Positions 33,247 to 41,857 of a DNA stretch of 64,000 nt are shown piece after piece. How positions within the stretch are numbered: the first letter of the stretch is position 1; the number at the start of each line of letters is the position of its first letter. A program made the position numbers and the translations under genes. The notes beneath the pieces were generated by a model. That model searched no databases, was not told the DNA's origin, and saw nothing but the letters and a program-made list of their open reading frames with translations. This DNA is from DASUHT01 sp038230835 (GTDB taxonomy: Bacteria > Actinomycetota > Thermoleophilia > Gaiellales > JAICJC01), in contig JBBRMM010000002.1 of NCBI GenBank assembly GCA_038230835.1, positions 124,001-188,000 on the forward strand, read 5' to 3'.

Positions 33247-34130
33247 AGACCAGCTACGCGTACTACCCGGGCTGTCTGGCCAGCCTGTCGCAGAAGGAGC
33301 TCGATACGTCCACCCGGGCGGTCGCGGCCAAGATGGGCTTCGAGCTGGTCGAGATTCCCGGCTTCACCTGCTGCGGTGCGGGAGATGTGCACGAGGCCCG
33401 GCCCGAGTACTACCTGCACCTCAACGCGCGCATCCTCGGCCAGGCCGAGCAGCTCGAGAAGGACACGATCCTCACCATCTGCAATGTGTGCACGCTCAAC
33501 CTGCGCCAGGCCAACAAGAAGCTGCAGGCCGATCCGGAGCTGCTCGAGCGGGTGAACGCCAACCTTCGCGAGGTCGGAGCCGCGTCGTACTCGGGCAACG
33601 TGGACGTGCGCCACCTGCTGTGGGAGATCTCGGAGGGCGAGGGCTACGAGCGGCTGAAGCAGGTCGCCGAGAAGCCGCTCACGGGCGTGCGCATCGCCCC
33701 CTTCTACGGCTGCCAGATCCTGCGCCCGTCCAAGGTGCTGGGGTTCGAGGATCCGGATCGCCCGCAGTCGCTGGAGCGAATCATCATCGCCTGCGGCGCC
33801 GAGCCCGTCGACTATCCGTCGAAGATCAAGTGCTGTGGGTTCCCGATCGTGCTCGCGCGCGAGGAGGTCGCGCTGGGCGAGCTGATCCAGCCGCTGGCCG
33901 AGGCCAAGGAGGCGGGCGCCGACGCGATGGTCACCCCATGTCCGCTGTGTCACCTGTCGCTGGACGCGTGGCAGGGCAAGGCGTCGCGCGAGGCGGATAT
34001 CGAGTTCGACATGCCGATCATCCACCTGGCCCAGCTGGTGGGCGCCGCTGCCGGCCTCTCCTACGACGAGCTGCAGTTCAAGCGCCACATCGTCAAGACC
34101 CACAGGGTCACCGACAAGATCTACGTGTGA
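33243..34130 (+). CDS. SdhE/HdrB-like subunit with two CCG domains (type E succinate dehydrogenase)
   Basis: A 295-residue protein with two cysteine-rich CCG motifs: YYPGC...FTCCGAG...CNVC and FYGCQ...IKCCGFP...CPLC. Each CCG set in the HdrB family binds a [4Fe-4S] or noncubane cluster. In archaea, cyanobacteria and epsilonproteobacteria such a subunit replaces the SdhC/D haem anchor and takes electrons from SdhB to quinone or another acceptor. GTG 33243 overlaps the sdhB stop, so it belongs to the complex. No transmembrane helix is obvious, so membrane contact would be peripheral. Confidence 0.87.
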   Translation: MKTSYAYYPGCLASLSQKELDTSTRAVAAKMGFELVEIPGFTCCGAGDVHEARPEYYLHLNARILGQAEQLEKDTILTICNVCTLNLRQANKKLQADPELLERVNANLREVGAASYSGNVDVRHLLWEISEGEGYERLKQVAEKPLTGVRIAPFYGCQILRPSKVLGFEDPDRPQSLERIIIACGAEPVDYPSKIKCCGFPIVLAREEVALGELIQPLAEAKEAGADAMVTPCPLCHLSLDAWQGKASREADIEFDMPIIHLAQLVGAAAGLSYDELQFKRHIVKTHRVTDKIYV

Positions 34131-34143
34131 ATCGGGGAGGGGC

Positions 34144-35553
34144 GTGACCCCGAGCTACGCCGCGCTGTTCCGAGCTCCCTACCGGACGCTGATGGTGGCC
34201 GCGCTGGGAGCGACGTTCCTGGGGTCGCTGGACGCGCTGATGGTGACCACCGCGCTGCCGACGGCGGCCCAGGACGTCGGCGGCGTGGGGCTGATCGCCG
34301 TCACCGTGGGAGCCGCGACGGTGACGATCGCGACCACGTTCCCGCTCGCGGGCGCGATCATCGACCGCTCCGGGGTGGGTCGCAGCTTCGCCATCGCCTG
34401 CGTGCTGTTCGCGGTCGCCAATGTGATCGGCGGACTGGCCCCGTCGATGGCGGTGATCGCAGCTTCGCGGGCGATCCTCGGGTTGGGGGCGGGGTTCATG
34501 TTCGCGGTGCCGCTGGGGCTGTTCGCCGTTTCGATCCCGACCGAGCTTCGGCCGCGGGCGTTCGGCATCAACGCCGCGATGTGGGGCATCTCGGCGCTCG
34601 TCGGCCCCGCGCTGGGCGCCGTGTTGACGGGCACCGTCGGCTGGCGGTGGGTGTTCTGGGTCAACCTGCCGCTGATCGCCGCCATCGCCGTTGCCGGCCG
34701 GATGGCCCTGCGCGGCCGGGCGCGGCCGCCGTCCCGCCACGAGCCGCTGAACGTGGTCGGTCCCACGCTGTTGGGAGCGGTCGTCGGCGTCATGCTTGCG
34801 GCATCCAAGCGCGAGCTGCCGCTGGCCGTCCTCGTGCCGGCTGCGATCGTGATCATGGTGGTGTTCCTGCTTCACGAGCGCTCGACCCGCGCTCCGATCT
34901 TCACCCACACCCCGAATGCGATCGCCGCCAACGTGAGCGCGCTGGCCGCCGGCGTCGCCTTTCTCGGCGCCGAGACGTATCTGCCGCTGCAGCTCCAGGT
35001 CGGGTTCGGGCACAGCGTGTCGGTGGTCGGCGCGGCGCTGCTGCTGTGCACGCTCGGCTGGACGGCGGGATCGATGGGTGCCGCGCGCACCCACACCACG
35101 CCTCGCTCCCAGATCGCGCTCGGCACCACGCTGACAGCCGCCGCGACCCTCGTCATGGCGGTGCCGGTCGGCGGAGCGGTGCTCCCGGTGCTCGCGTTTG
35201 CGATGTCGGGTCTGGGCATGGGGGTGGCGAGTCCCGCGCTGTTCACCGCGGTGCTGACCGACGGGGTGGCGGGACGCGAGGGCCGGTCGACGTCGAGCAT
35301 CCCGCTTGCCCGGCAGGTCGGTTCCGGGCTCGGCGCTGCGATCGCAGGTGTGGTCTTCGCGGCCAGCCTGACCGCCGGACAGGTGGCGGCCGCGCAGCAT
35401 TCGGGGGCACACGTACCGCCGGTCGTCCACGCGGCGCGGCTGACGTTCGTCGCCGTCGGCGCGGTGAGCGCGATCGGGGTTCTCGCCTGCCGCTGGCTGC
35501 GGGGCGATGCACGGCCCGCGCTGGCCGCCGATCTCGACCGCGCCGCCGCGTGA
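34144..35553 (+). CDS. MFS transporter (drug:H+ antiporter-like)
   Basis: A 469-residue membrane protein with 12-14 hydrophobic segments. It starts LMVAALGATFLGSLDALMVTTALP, the first-helix signature of the EmrB/QacA-like group. Also seen: the motif A area DRSGVGRSFAIAC, motif C-like GPALGAVLTGTVGWRWVFWVN, and RSTSSIPLARQVGSGLGAAI. Probably a proton-driven exporter; substrate unknown. GTG 34144 follows GGGGAGGGG. It may be transcribed with the sdh genes 13 bases upstream. Confidence 0.88.
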   Translation: MTPSYAALFRAPYRTLMVAALGATFLGSLDALMVTTALPTAAQDVGGVGLIAVTVGAATVTIATTFPLAGAIIDRSGVGRSFAIACVLFAVANVIGGLAPSMAVIAASRAILGLGAGFMFAVPLGLFAVSIPTELRPRAFGINAAMWGISALVGPALGAVLTGTVGWRWVFWVNLPLIAAIAVAGRMALRGRARPPSRHEPLNVVGPTLLGAVVGVMLAASKRELPLAVLVPAAIVIMVVFLLHERSTRAPIFTHTPNAIAANVSALAAGVAFLGAETYLPLQLQVGFGHSVSVVGAALLLCTLGWTAGSMGAARTHTTPRSQIALGTTLTAAATLVMAVPVGGAVLPVLAFAMSGLGMGVASPALFTAVLTDGVAGREGRSTSSIPLARQVGSGLGAAIAGVVFAASLTAGQVAAAQHSGAHVPPVVHAARLTFVAVGAVSAIGVLACRWLRGDARPALAADLDRAAA

Positions 35554-35567
35554 TCCGGCCGGTCTGA

Positions 35568-35573
35568 GACACT
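35568..35573 (+). promoter_or_regulatory. -10-like element (GACACT) six bases before recQ
   Basis: GACACT, one base from TACACT, lies six bases before GTG 35580, and no Shine-Dalgarno sequence is visible. This fits the leaderless pattern of other genes here, with G in place of the first T. Confidence 0.35.
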
Positions 35574-35579
35574 GACGCT

Positions 35580-37307
35580 GTGGGTACGGTCGAGACTGAT
35601 ATCACGTCCGAGTTGCATCGCCTGTTCGGCCATCCCGAGTTTCGGGCCGGCCAGCGCGAGGCGGTCGAGGCTCTGCTGGCGGGCCGTGACGTGCTTGCCA
35701 TCATGCCTACCGGATCAGGGAAGTCGCTCTGCTACCAGCTGCCGGCACTGACCGGCGCGGGTCTGACCGTGGTCGTGTCGCCGTTGATCGCGCTGATGGA
35801 GGACCAGTACCGGGCGCTTCGCGGGCGGGGCCTGGACGCCGTCGACATGATCGCGTCGAGCATGAGCGCGGCGGACGTGTCCGCCACCGTCGACAGGGTC
35901 GCCGGTGGCCACACGCGACTGCTCTACGTCGCACCGGAGCGGTTCTCCAGCGGGCGCTTCCTGGAGATGATCGGGGCGCGCGGGGTCAGCCGGCTGGCGG
36001 TGGACGAAGCGCACTGCCTGTCCGAGTGGGGGCACGATTTCCGGCCCGACTACCGGCGCCTGGCGGACGTCCGCGACCGGTTCGGCAACCCGCCCACGAT
36101 CGCGCTCACCGCGACTGCGACGCGCCGGGTGGCGAAGGATGTCGTGACCGCGCTTCGGCTGCACGACCCGGCCATGCCGCGCACCGGATTCGACCGTCCG
36201 AACCTGTTCTTCGAGGTGCTTCCGGTGGCGGGCGACGCCGGCAAGCCGCGGGTGCTGGTCGATCTGCTGCGCCGCCCCGACCGGCTGCCGGCGGTGGTGT
36301 ACTGCGGGCGGCGGCGAACCTGCGACGAGGTGGCCACGGTGCTCACCGCCGCGGGTGTGCCGGCCGCCCCCTACCACGCGGGGTTGAACAGCGACGTGCG
36401 CTCGCAGACCCTGACGTCGTTCCTCGACAGCGAGTTGGCGGTGGTCGCGGCCACCACGGCGTTCGGCATGGGGATCGACAAGTCCGACGTGCGCTCGGTG
36501 GTGCATTGGACGATCCCGGCCTCCCCGGAGGAGTACTACCAGCAGGCCGGTCGCGCCGGCCGTGACGGCCTGCCGGCTCGTTGCACCCTGCTCTACAGCG
36601 GAGCCGACAAGGGTCTGATCGTGTACTTCATCAACCGGGCGAAGCTGACCGCAGCGGATCTCGAGCGCATGCACCACACGCTCGCCTCCGCCGCCGATCA
36701 GAAAGGGCTGTTCAGGGTCCAGGAACGCGAGTTGCCCGGGGACGAGCCGCGGGTCGCGCTCGCGGTGCTGGAACGTGCCGGGGCCGTCGAGCTGTTCCCG
36801 TCAGCAACGGGCAGCGCATCCGGCCGGCTCACGCACCGCACGCTCGCCAAGGCGCACCTGGGGGCGGCGATGGTCGCCGGCCGGCGGGTCGAGAACCAGC
36901 GCTGGGAGCGGTTGAAGGCGATGGATGCGTATGCCACCGGTTCCGGCTGCCGGCGCCGCGCGCTACTGCGCTACTTCGGCGACGAGCCGGCTGAGCGGGC
37001 GCCTGAGACCTGCTGCGACAACCACGACCAGACGCGGGCCGCGGCGCCGCAGGTCTCCGACCTGACCGAGGCGGTGCTGCACGCGGTGGACGAGACGCGG
37101 GGGACGGTCGGCCGCTCCCGGTTGACGCAGATCCTCCGCGGCTCGCGCTCGCAGGCGTTGAAGGCGGCCGGGCACGAGCGCCTGGACTCGTACGGAGCGC
37201 TCGCCCATCTCCCGGACGCCACCGTGACCGGGGCCATCGACCGGCTGATCGAAGCCGGCGTGCTGGTGAAGACCGGCGGCATGTACCCGCTCGTTCGCCG
37301 AGCGTGA
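35580..37307 (+). CDS. recQ: RecQ family ATP-dependent DNA helicase
   Basis: A 575-residue superfamily 2 helicase: Q-motif area FRAGQREAVEALLAGRDVL, Walker A MPTGSGKSLCYQLPA, DEAH box VDEAHCLSEWGHDFRPDY, LTATATRRV, TTAFGMGIDKSDVR, and motif VI QQAGRAGRDGLPA. A RecQ-type zinc site follows (CRRRALLRYFGDE, CCDNHD). A C-terminal winged-helix region is present; no HRDC domain is recognised. It unwinds 3'-5' for repair and recombination. GTG start. Convergent with the 2H phosphoesterase gene. Confidence 0.92.
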   Translation: MGTVETDITSELHRLFGHPEFRAGQREAVEALLAGRDVLAIMPTGSGKSLCYQLPALTGAGLTVVVSPLIALMEDQYRALRGRGLDAVDMIASSMSAADVSATVDRVAGGHTRLLYVAPERFSSGRFLEMIGARGVSRLAVDEAHCLSEWGHDFRPDYRRLADVRDRFGNPPTIALTATATRRVAKDVVTALRLHDPAMPRTGFDRPNLFFEVLPVAGDAGKPRVLVDLLRRPDRLPAVVYCGRRRTCDEVATVLTAAGVPAAPYHAGLNSDVRSQTLTSFLDSELAVVAATTAFGMGIDKSDVRSVVHWTIPASPEEYYQQAGRAGRDGLPARCTLLYSGADKGLIVYFINRAKLTAADLERMHHTLASAADQKGLFRVQERELPGDEPRVALAVLERAGAVELFPSATGSASGRLTHRTLAKAHLGAAMVAGRRVENQRWERLKAMDAYATGSGCRRRALLRYFGDEPAERAPETCCDNHDQTRAAAPQVSDLTEAVLHAVDETRGTVGRSRLTQILRGSRSQALKAAGHERLDSYGALAHLPDATVTGAIDRLIEAGVLVKTGGMYPLVRRA

Positions 37308-37324
37308 CCGGTTCGCCGCGTGCC

Positions 37325-37864
37325 CTACCGGGATAGGCTCAGAGGCTCGGCCGGCGCGAGGGGGAACCGGTGGATCATTTGCCAGGCGCCTGGCTGGTGC
37401 TCCCACACCTCCGCGGAGGCGGCCGCCGCCGTGATGGGGAGCGACCGGGCCACCTCGGTCTGGATGACCGCGAGCACCGCCGGGTCGTCGCTGCTGGCGA
37501 TCGTGAGGTGCGGGACAACGTCCGCATGCTCTCCGTCGTACGGGGGAAACCCGAACCGCGCGACCAGTGCCTCCGTCAGTTCGACGAACGGCTCCGGTGG
37601 TGCCGGCACCGCGTAGAGGACCGTGGTCGGGCCGTCGAACCGGTCCAGTGTCGGGAGGGAGAACGTGAAGCTGGAAAACCGTGAGAACTCCTCACGCAGT
37701 TCGCACACCATGCCGCCGGCAAGCCGTTGGCTGTCGGCGAAGGGGCACAGGAGCGTCACGTGCGCGGGCATACCCTCGGCGCCGCTAGGAGTGTGCGCGC
37801 GCCGAAAGCACGCCACGGCCGCCTCGGCCGCCTCTACCGTAACCACGATCGCCGTCTCAGCCAT
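37325..37864 (-). CDS. 2'-5' RNA ligase family protein (2H phosphoesterase)
   Basis: A 179-residue 2H phosphoesterase superfamily protein. Both HxT/S motifs are present: HVTLLCPF near residue 35 and HLTIAS near 120. These enzymes open or form 2',3'-cyclic phosphate or 2'-5' bonds in RNA or nucleotides. It begins four bases after the stop of the YhaN-like ATPase on the same strand, so it is the last gene of a three-gene nuclease operon. Natural substrate unknown. Confidence 0.87.
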   Translation of the reverse strand: MAETAIVVTVEAAEAAVACFRRAHTPSGAEGMPAHVTLLCPFADSQRLAGGMVCELREEFSRFSSFTFSLPTLDRFDGPTTVLYAVPAPPEPFVELTEALVARFGFPPYDGEHADVVPHLTIASSDDPAVLAVIQTEVARSLPITAAAASAEVWEHQPGAWQMIHRFPLAPAEPLSLSR

Positions 37865-37868
37865 TGCG

Positions 37869-40037
37869 TCAGGCCAGGTCGATCAGCATGGTGCCTGCCG
37901 GTGCCATCTCGAGCACCTGTTTCTGGGTCGTGAAGACGATCAGCTGGCGTTCGCCGGATGCGTCGTACAGCACCTCCACCGCCGCGCGCACGCGAGCGGC
38001 GTCGAGGTGGGCGAACGGGTCGTCCAGCAGTACCGGCAGCGGCTCGACCGAGGGCGCGATCAGCCGCACGAGCTCCAGCCGCTGCACCAGGTAGGCGAGC
38101 CGCTGCGTGCCGACCGAGAGCCGGTCGAGATCGACCACCGCACCGGTCTCGGGAGCCTCGAGGCGTACCGACAGGTCCTCGTCCACGTAGGCGGTGGAGT
38201 AGCGCCCGCCGGTGACGCGGGCGAGCCCTTCGCAGAGCGCGTCGTTCAGCCGCGGGGCGAAGTCGCGGTACGTGTCGCTCGCAGCCGCGGCCAGCTCGCT
38301 TTCGGCGAGCTTCAACACGCCGTCTATGCGTCGCAGCCGCTCGACACGCTCCCGCGCGTCGTCGAGCCGCTCTCGCAATTCCACCACATCGGGGACGAGC
38401 CGCAGCCGCTCGGTGACGGTCGCGGCCAGCCTCCCCGCCTCCAGCTGCGCCTGCTGGTGGCGCACGGACAGCTCGTGCAACTCCGCGGCCAGCTGGGCGG
38501 TGTCGCGGTCGGCGCCCGGAGCGTCTCGATGGCCGTTGAGCTGGGTCTCCGCCTCGAGCAGCAGCGCGCGTTGCCGGTCGAGCCCGCGATCCCCCAGCAG
38601 TTGCCGCAACTCGGCTTCGGCGAGGGTGCGCTCGCGCTCTGCCTCCACCCACTCGGCGTGCGCGCATGCGCGTCGGTCGTACTCCTGGAGCGCCTGCGCG
38701 ACCGCAACCTCGTCGTCGGCGACGTCGAGCAGGGAGGCCAGGTGCCGGTGCGCGTCGTCGAGCTCGGCTGCGCGCGCTTCCAGCGGCGCCAGCTCGGCCT
38801 CCGCTTCGGCGATCCGGATCCGCCGGTCAGCGGCGGCCCGCAGCCGACCATCGCCCGCGCGCGCGGCGCGCGCCCGGGAGGCGGTGACGGTCGCCAGCGC
38901 GGCTGCGATCCCGAGCGCCGCGGCCGCGATGGCCAGGATCGCAAGATGGAGGATGATCCCGGCGGCCACGCCGATCGCCGCTGCCGCTGCGACGAGCCCC
39001 AGCCGCGTCGTCGACAGCGCCGAGGGCTCCACGGCGCCGGCCTCCGGGCCGTGATCTGCCTGCAACGCCTCCAGCCGCCGTCTGGCGGCCGATCGCTGCG
39101 CGGCCGCGGCTCCCACCTGCGGTGCAACGTGGGCCACGCGCTCACGCGCACCGGCAACGCCGCTGATCGGTGCGAAGGAGGCTGCGTCGGCGCGCACCTC
39201 CAGTACGGCGGTGGCCGACCGGCGGCGGTCGTCGGCACTCTCCGCGCGTTCCACCGTTTGCCGCAGCTCTCGCGCCTGCGCGGCCTGGATCGCGATCTCG
39301 AGTCCGGTCACCGAGCCCGTCAGTTGGTACACCAACTGCTCGGCGCTGTCGCGCTCGGCGGCGAGCCGCTCGGCCTCGGTGCGCTCGCCGGCGGCAGCCG
39401 CGAGCGCCTCGTGGAGGCGCTCGGCTTCCTCCTCCGCCTGCGGCAGGGCATTGCTGCGCGCCTTGTTGAGACCGACCTCGCGCGACCGGAACGAGCGGAT
39501 CTCGGTCAGCGCCGCCTGCACCCCGGTGTCGGACGCGGCCTGTCCTGCCACCCGTTCGACCGCGCCCCGCACCCCCGACGCGTCGTCGATCCGCGCCAGT
39601 TCCGACTGGCCGACGCAGCCGACCCGCAGGTAGGCGTCGCGGGTCACGCCGTACAGCGTCTCGCAGAGCACGGCGGGGTTCGAACCGGCGCCGTGCTCGG
39701 ACGTCAGGTCGGCTCCGGTAGCGGCGTCGGTGACGGTGAAGCTCGATCGCGCGAAGTCCCAGTCGATCCGGATCCGGTCGCCGTCCCGGCGGGTGAGCGA
39801 TGCGCGGGTGGCGTACCGTCCCGCCGCCCACGGCGACCAGCGCTCGATCTCGGCCGTCGTGGCGGGCGTGCGGCGACCACCCGGGACGAGGCCGAACATG
39901 GACGCCCGGAGGGCGGCGTGGAGGGTGCTTTTGCCGGCCTCGTTGGGGCCGTGGACGATCGTCAGCCGCTGGCCGAATGTGAACCCGCGGTCGACCAGCC
40001 TGCCGAAGCCGTGCACGTGAAGCTCGTGGATCCTCAT
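37869..40037 (-). CDS. SMC-like AAA ATPase, SbcC/YhaN type
   Basis: A 722-residue ATPase with the Walker A region FTFGQRLTIVHGPNEAGKSTL at residues 22-42. Two long Ala/Glu/Arg-rich coiled-coil arms (about 200-340 and 400-560) flank a short hydrophobic segment near residue 365-395 (LGLVAAAAAIGVAAGIILHL, AILAIAAAALGIAAALAT). A C-terminal ABC-type head follows (LSVGTQRLAYLVQRLELVRL signature; VLLDDPFAHLD Walker B). The paired hydrophobic helices in the coil are typical of the YhaN group rather than SbcC. It works with the metallophosphoesterase gene it overlaps; the pair probably processes DNA ends. Confidence 0.88.
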   Translation of the reverse strand: MRIHELHVHGFGRLVDRGFTFGQRLTIVHGPNEAGKSTLHAALRASMFGLVPGGRRTPATTAEIERWSPWAAGRYATRASLTRRDGDRIRIDWDFARSSFTVTDAATGADLTSEHGAGSNPAVLCETLYGVTRDAYLRVGCVGQSELARIDDASGVRGAVERVAGQAASDTGVQAALTEIRSFRSREVGLNKARSNALPQAEEEAERLHEALAAAAGERTEAERLAAERDSAEQLVYQLTGSVTGLEIAIQAAQARELRQTVERAESADDRRRSATAVLEVRADAASFAPISGVAGARERVAHVAPQVGAAAAQRSAARRRLEALQADHGPEAGAVEPSALSTTRLGLVAAAAAIGVAAGIILHLAILAIAAAALGIAAALATVTASRARAARAGDGRLRAAADRRIRIAEAEAELAPLEARAAELDDAHRHLASLLDVADDEVAVAQALQEYDRRACAHAEWVEAERERTLAEAELRQLLGDRGLDRQRALLLEAETQLNGHRDAPGADRDTAQLAAELHELSVRHQQAQLEAGRLAATVTERLRLVPDVVELRERLDDARERVERLRRIDGVLKLAESELAAAASDTYRDFAPRLNDALCEGLARVTGGRYSTAYVDEDLSVRLEAPETGAVVDLDRLSVGTQRLAYLVQRLELVRLIAPSVEPLPVLLDDPFAHLDAARVRAAVEVLYDASGERQLIVFTTQKQVLEMAPAGTMLIDLA

Positions 40038-41122
40038 GCGACCAGATCCCGGCGTCCGTCGAGCGACCGCAGACCTGCGACCAACGCCTCCTGCGCGCCG
40101 GGGTCGGTGCGTCCGAGCATGCGGGCGACAAACCGGCCTCGCACCGACCGCTCCCCGGCCAGCGCGCGCAGGTCGTACGCGGCGTGGGTGCGATCGCGCA
40201 CCGAGAGTTCGGCCAGGTCACCTCGGCAGCCCTCCGCGAGCGCCACCGCGTCGATCTCGCATCCGGGCGCGACCTCGCCCTCGAGGGTCACCAGCACCGA
40301 TGCCCCCGCCTGGCCGGTGAGGCTGGCGGTCAGCCTCGCCTCGATTTCGGCCGATCCGGTCGCGCCGTCGAGCCCCACGGCGAGCTCGACATAGCGACGG
40401 CGCGCCACCTCGACCAGTTCGCAGGCGACAGCCCCCGCCTCGGAGACCTCGAGCAGCGCCGCAGCGTGGCGCCCACGGCGCTCCCCGAACCCGAGCGGCT
40501 CCGGGGAGCCGGGGTAGCAGAGGAAGTCGTCGGCGCGTCCGTCGTGGAAGTGCCCGAGCATGACGAACCGCACGCCGGTCGCCTCGAGCTGCGCCCGCGT
40601 CACCGGACGATGCCGAGGCTCCGCGGCCCACTGCTCGCCCGTCAGTGCGGCGTGGATCAGCAGCAGGTGCAGGCGACCGTCGCGGGGGGCTGTCCAGTCG
40701 CGCACGACGTTGGTGGTGCAGTGGGCCGCCGTGAAGGCTGCGCCCCACACGATCATGCCCGAGGGGAGCTCGTGCGGCTCGATGACGTCGCGACGAAACA
40801 CTTGCACGTTGCTCGGCCACTCCGTACGTTCCCAGACCGAGCCGGGCACGTGCGGATCGTGGTTGCCGGGGGTCACCAGCACGGGGACGGCGGCCGCGGC
40901 GAATGCGCCGCGAAGGAAGGCAACGGTGTCCTCGGTCACGTACTCGTGCTCGTACACGTCGCCGGCGATGCACACCGCGTCCACGCGGCGTTCCCGGCCG
41001 AGGTCGAGCATGCGGGTCAGAGCGTCGCGGAGCTCGCGCCGGCGCGTCGTCGCGCCCCGTCGCGTCTCGGCGCTGTGAAACGCGCGGTCGAGGTGGATGT
41101 CGGCGATGTGAAGCAGCTTCAT
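40034..41122 (-). CDS. Metallophosphoesterase, SbcD/YhaO-type DNA nuclease subunit
   Basis: A 362-residue calcineurin-like phosphoesterase. Metal-binding motifs: ADIHLDRAF, AGDVYEH, TPGNHDPHV, LLIHAAL and LGHFHDG, in the order of SbcD/Mre11. The C-terminal 120 residues are Ala-rich and probably bind the ATPase. ATG 41122 directly precedes MKLLHIADIHLD. A TAGAAT box ends ten bases upstream. Its stop overlaps the ATPase start, so the two proteins form an Mre11-Rad50-like pair. Confidence 0.9.
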   Translation of the reverse strand: MKLLHIADIHLDRAFHSAETRRGATTRRRELRDALTRMLDLGRERRVDAVCIAGDVYEHEYVTEDTVAFLRGAFAAAAVPVLVTPGNHDPHVPGSVWERTEWPSNVQVFRRDVIEPHELPSGMIVWGAAFTAAHCTTNVVRDWTAPRDGRLHLLLIHAALTGEQWAAEPRHRPVTRAQLEATGVRFVMLGHFHDGRADDFLCYPGSPEPLGFGERRGRHAAALLEVSEAGAVACELVEVARRRYVELAVGLDGATGSAEIEARLTASLTGQAGASVLVTLEGEVAPGCEIDAVALAEGCRGDLAELSVRDRTHAAYDLRALAGERSVRGRFVARMLGRTDPGAQEALVAGLRSLDGRRDLVA

Positions 41123-41243
41123 GGGGGGTGGAATTCTAGGCGCCGGGTCGGCTGGACTCGCCGCCGCAGATGACCGGGGTCTGGACGCTTCCCTCACGGA
41201 TCGTGACAGACACGTTGCAGGCGGCCCCCGTACGCTGGCCGGC

Positions 41244-41744
41244 ATGCACCGATTCGCTCCTCCACTCGCCGTCGCCGCGGCACTCGCCGCGGCCGCCATG
41301 GTGTGGCACGCGCACACCGCGACGGCCGCGCCGATCACCCACGGCGTGGTCGTGCGGGTCGTGGACGGCGACACCGTCTACGTCGCGGCGGGTGGCCACA
41401 CCGAGGATGTCCGGTTGCTCGGCATCGACACACCGGAGACCGTCGACCCTCACCGGCCGGTGGGCTGTTACGGGCCTCAGGCCTCGGCGTTCACGAAGCA
41501 CCTGCTGACCGGGCGGCGGGTGACACTGGTGTACGACCACGAACTGCACGACGTCTACGGGCGCTGGCTGGCCTACATCTACCTGGACGGATCGCCGTCC
41601 GTCTTCGTTGACGCGCGGCTGGTCGAACTGGGCTACGCGCGCACGCTCTCGATCCCTCCCAACACTCTGCACGCCGCGCTGCTCGCCCGCCTCGAGCGCC
41701 AGGCGGCGGTGGCCGGGCGCGGCCTCTGGTCGGCCTGCGACTGA
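41244..41744 (+). CDS. Secreted thermonuclease (staphylococcal nuclease fold)
   Basis: A 166-residue SNase-family nuclease. A signal peptide is clear (LAVAAALAAAAMVWHAHTATA), then the domain: VVRVVDGDTVYV (metal Asp), VRLLGIDTPETVD (Arg and Glu of the active site), CYGPQASAFTKHLLTGRRV, YGRWLAYIYLDG (second Arg), and GYARTLSIPPNTLH. It hydrolyses DNA and RNA outside the cell. TACGCT lies seven bases before the ATG. A decayed copy of the same gene follows 2 kb downstream (43687-43889). Confidence 0.92.
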   Translation: MHRFAPPLAVAAALAAAAMVWHAHTATAAPITHGVVVRVVDGDTVYVAAGGHTEDVRLLGIDTPETVDPHRPVGCYGPQASAFTKHLLTGRRVTLVYDHELHDVYGRWLAYIYLDGSPSVFVDARLVELGYARTLSIPPNTLHAALLARLERQAAVAGRGLWSACD

Positions 41745-41795
41745 CCGGCCTGCGGCACGCGCTGACGCTGGCGCACTGGCCGCCAAGGCCAGGCC

Positions 41796-41823
41796 TTGGT
41801 GCCTCGACGGGTCGGTATACACT
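41796..41823 (+). promoter_or_regulatory. Candidate promoter for the frameshifted esterase gene
   Basis: TTGGTG (41796-41801) and TACACT (41818-41823) are 16 bases apart, followed by an AAGGAGG ribosome site and GTG 41858. It is one of the few spots in the window where a plausible -35 accompanies the -10. Confidence 0.4.
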
Positions 41824-41857
41824 CGCGCCCGGTGGTCGATCTTCAAGGAGGCGTGCA

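Noticed and set aside
37623..40394. 923-residue plus-strand open frame
   Set aside because: Antisense to the SMC-like ATPase; low-complexity Arg/Ser/Gly content with no domain, so a high-GC shadow.
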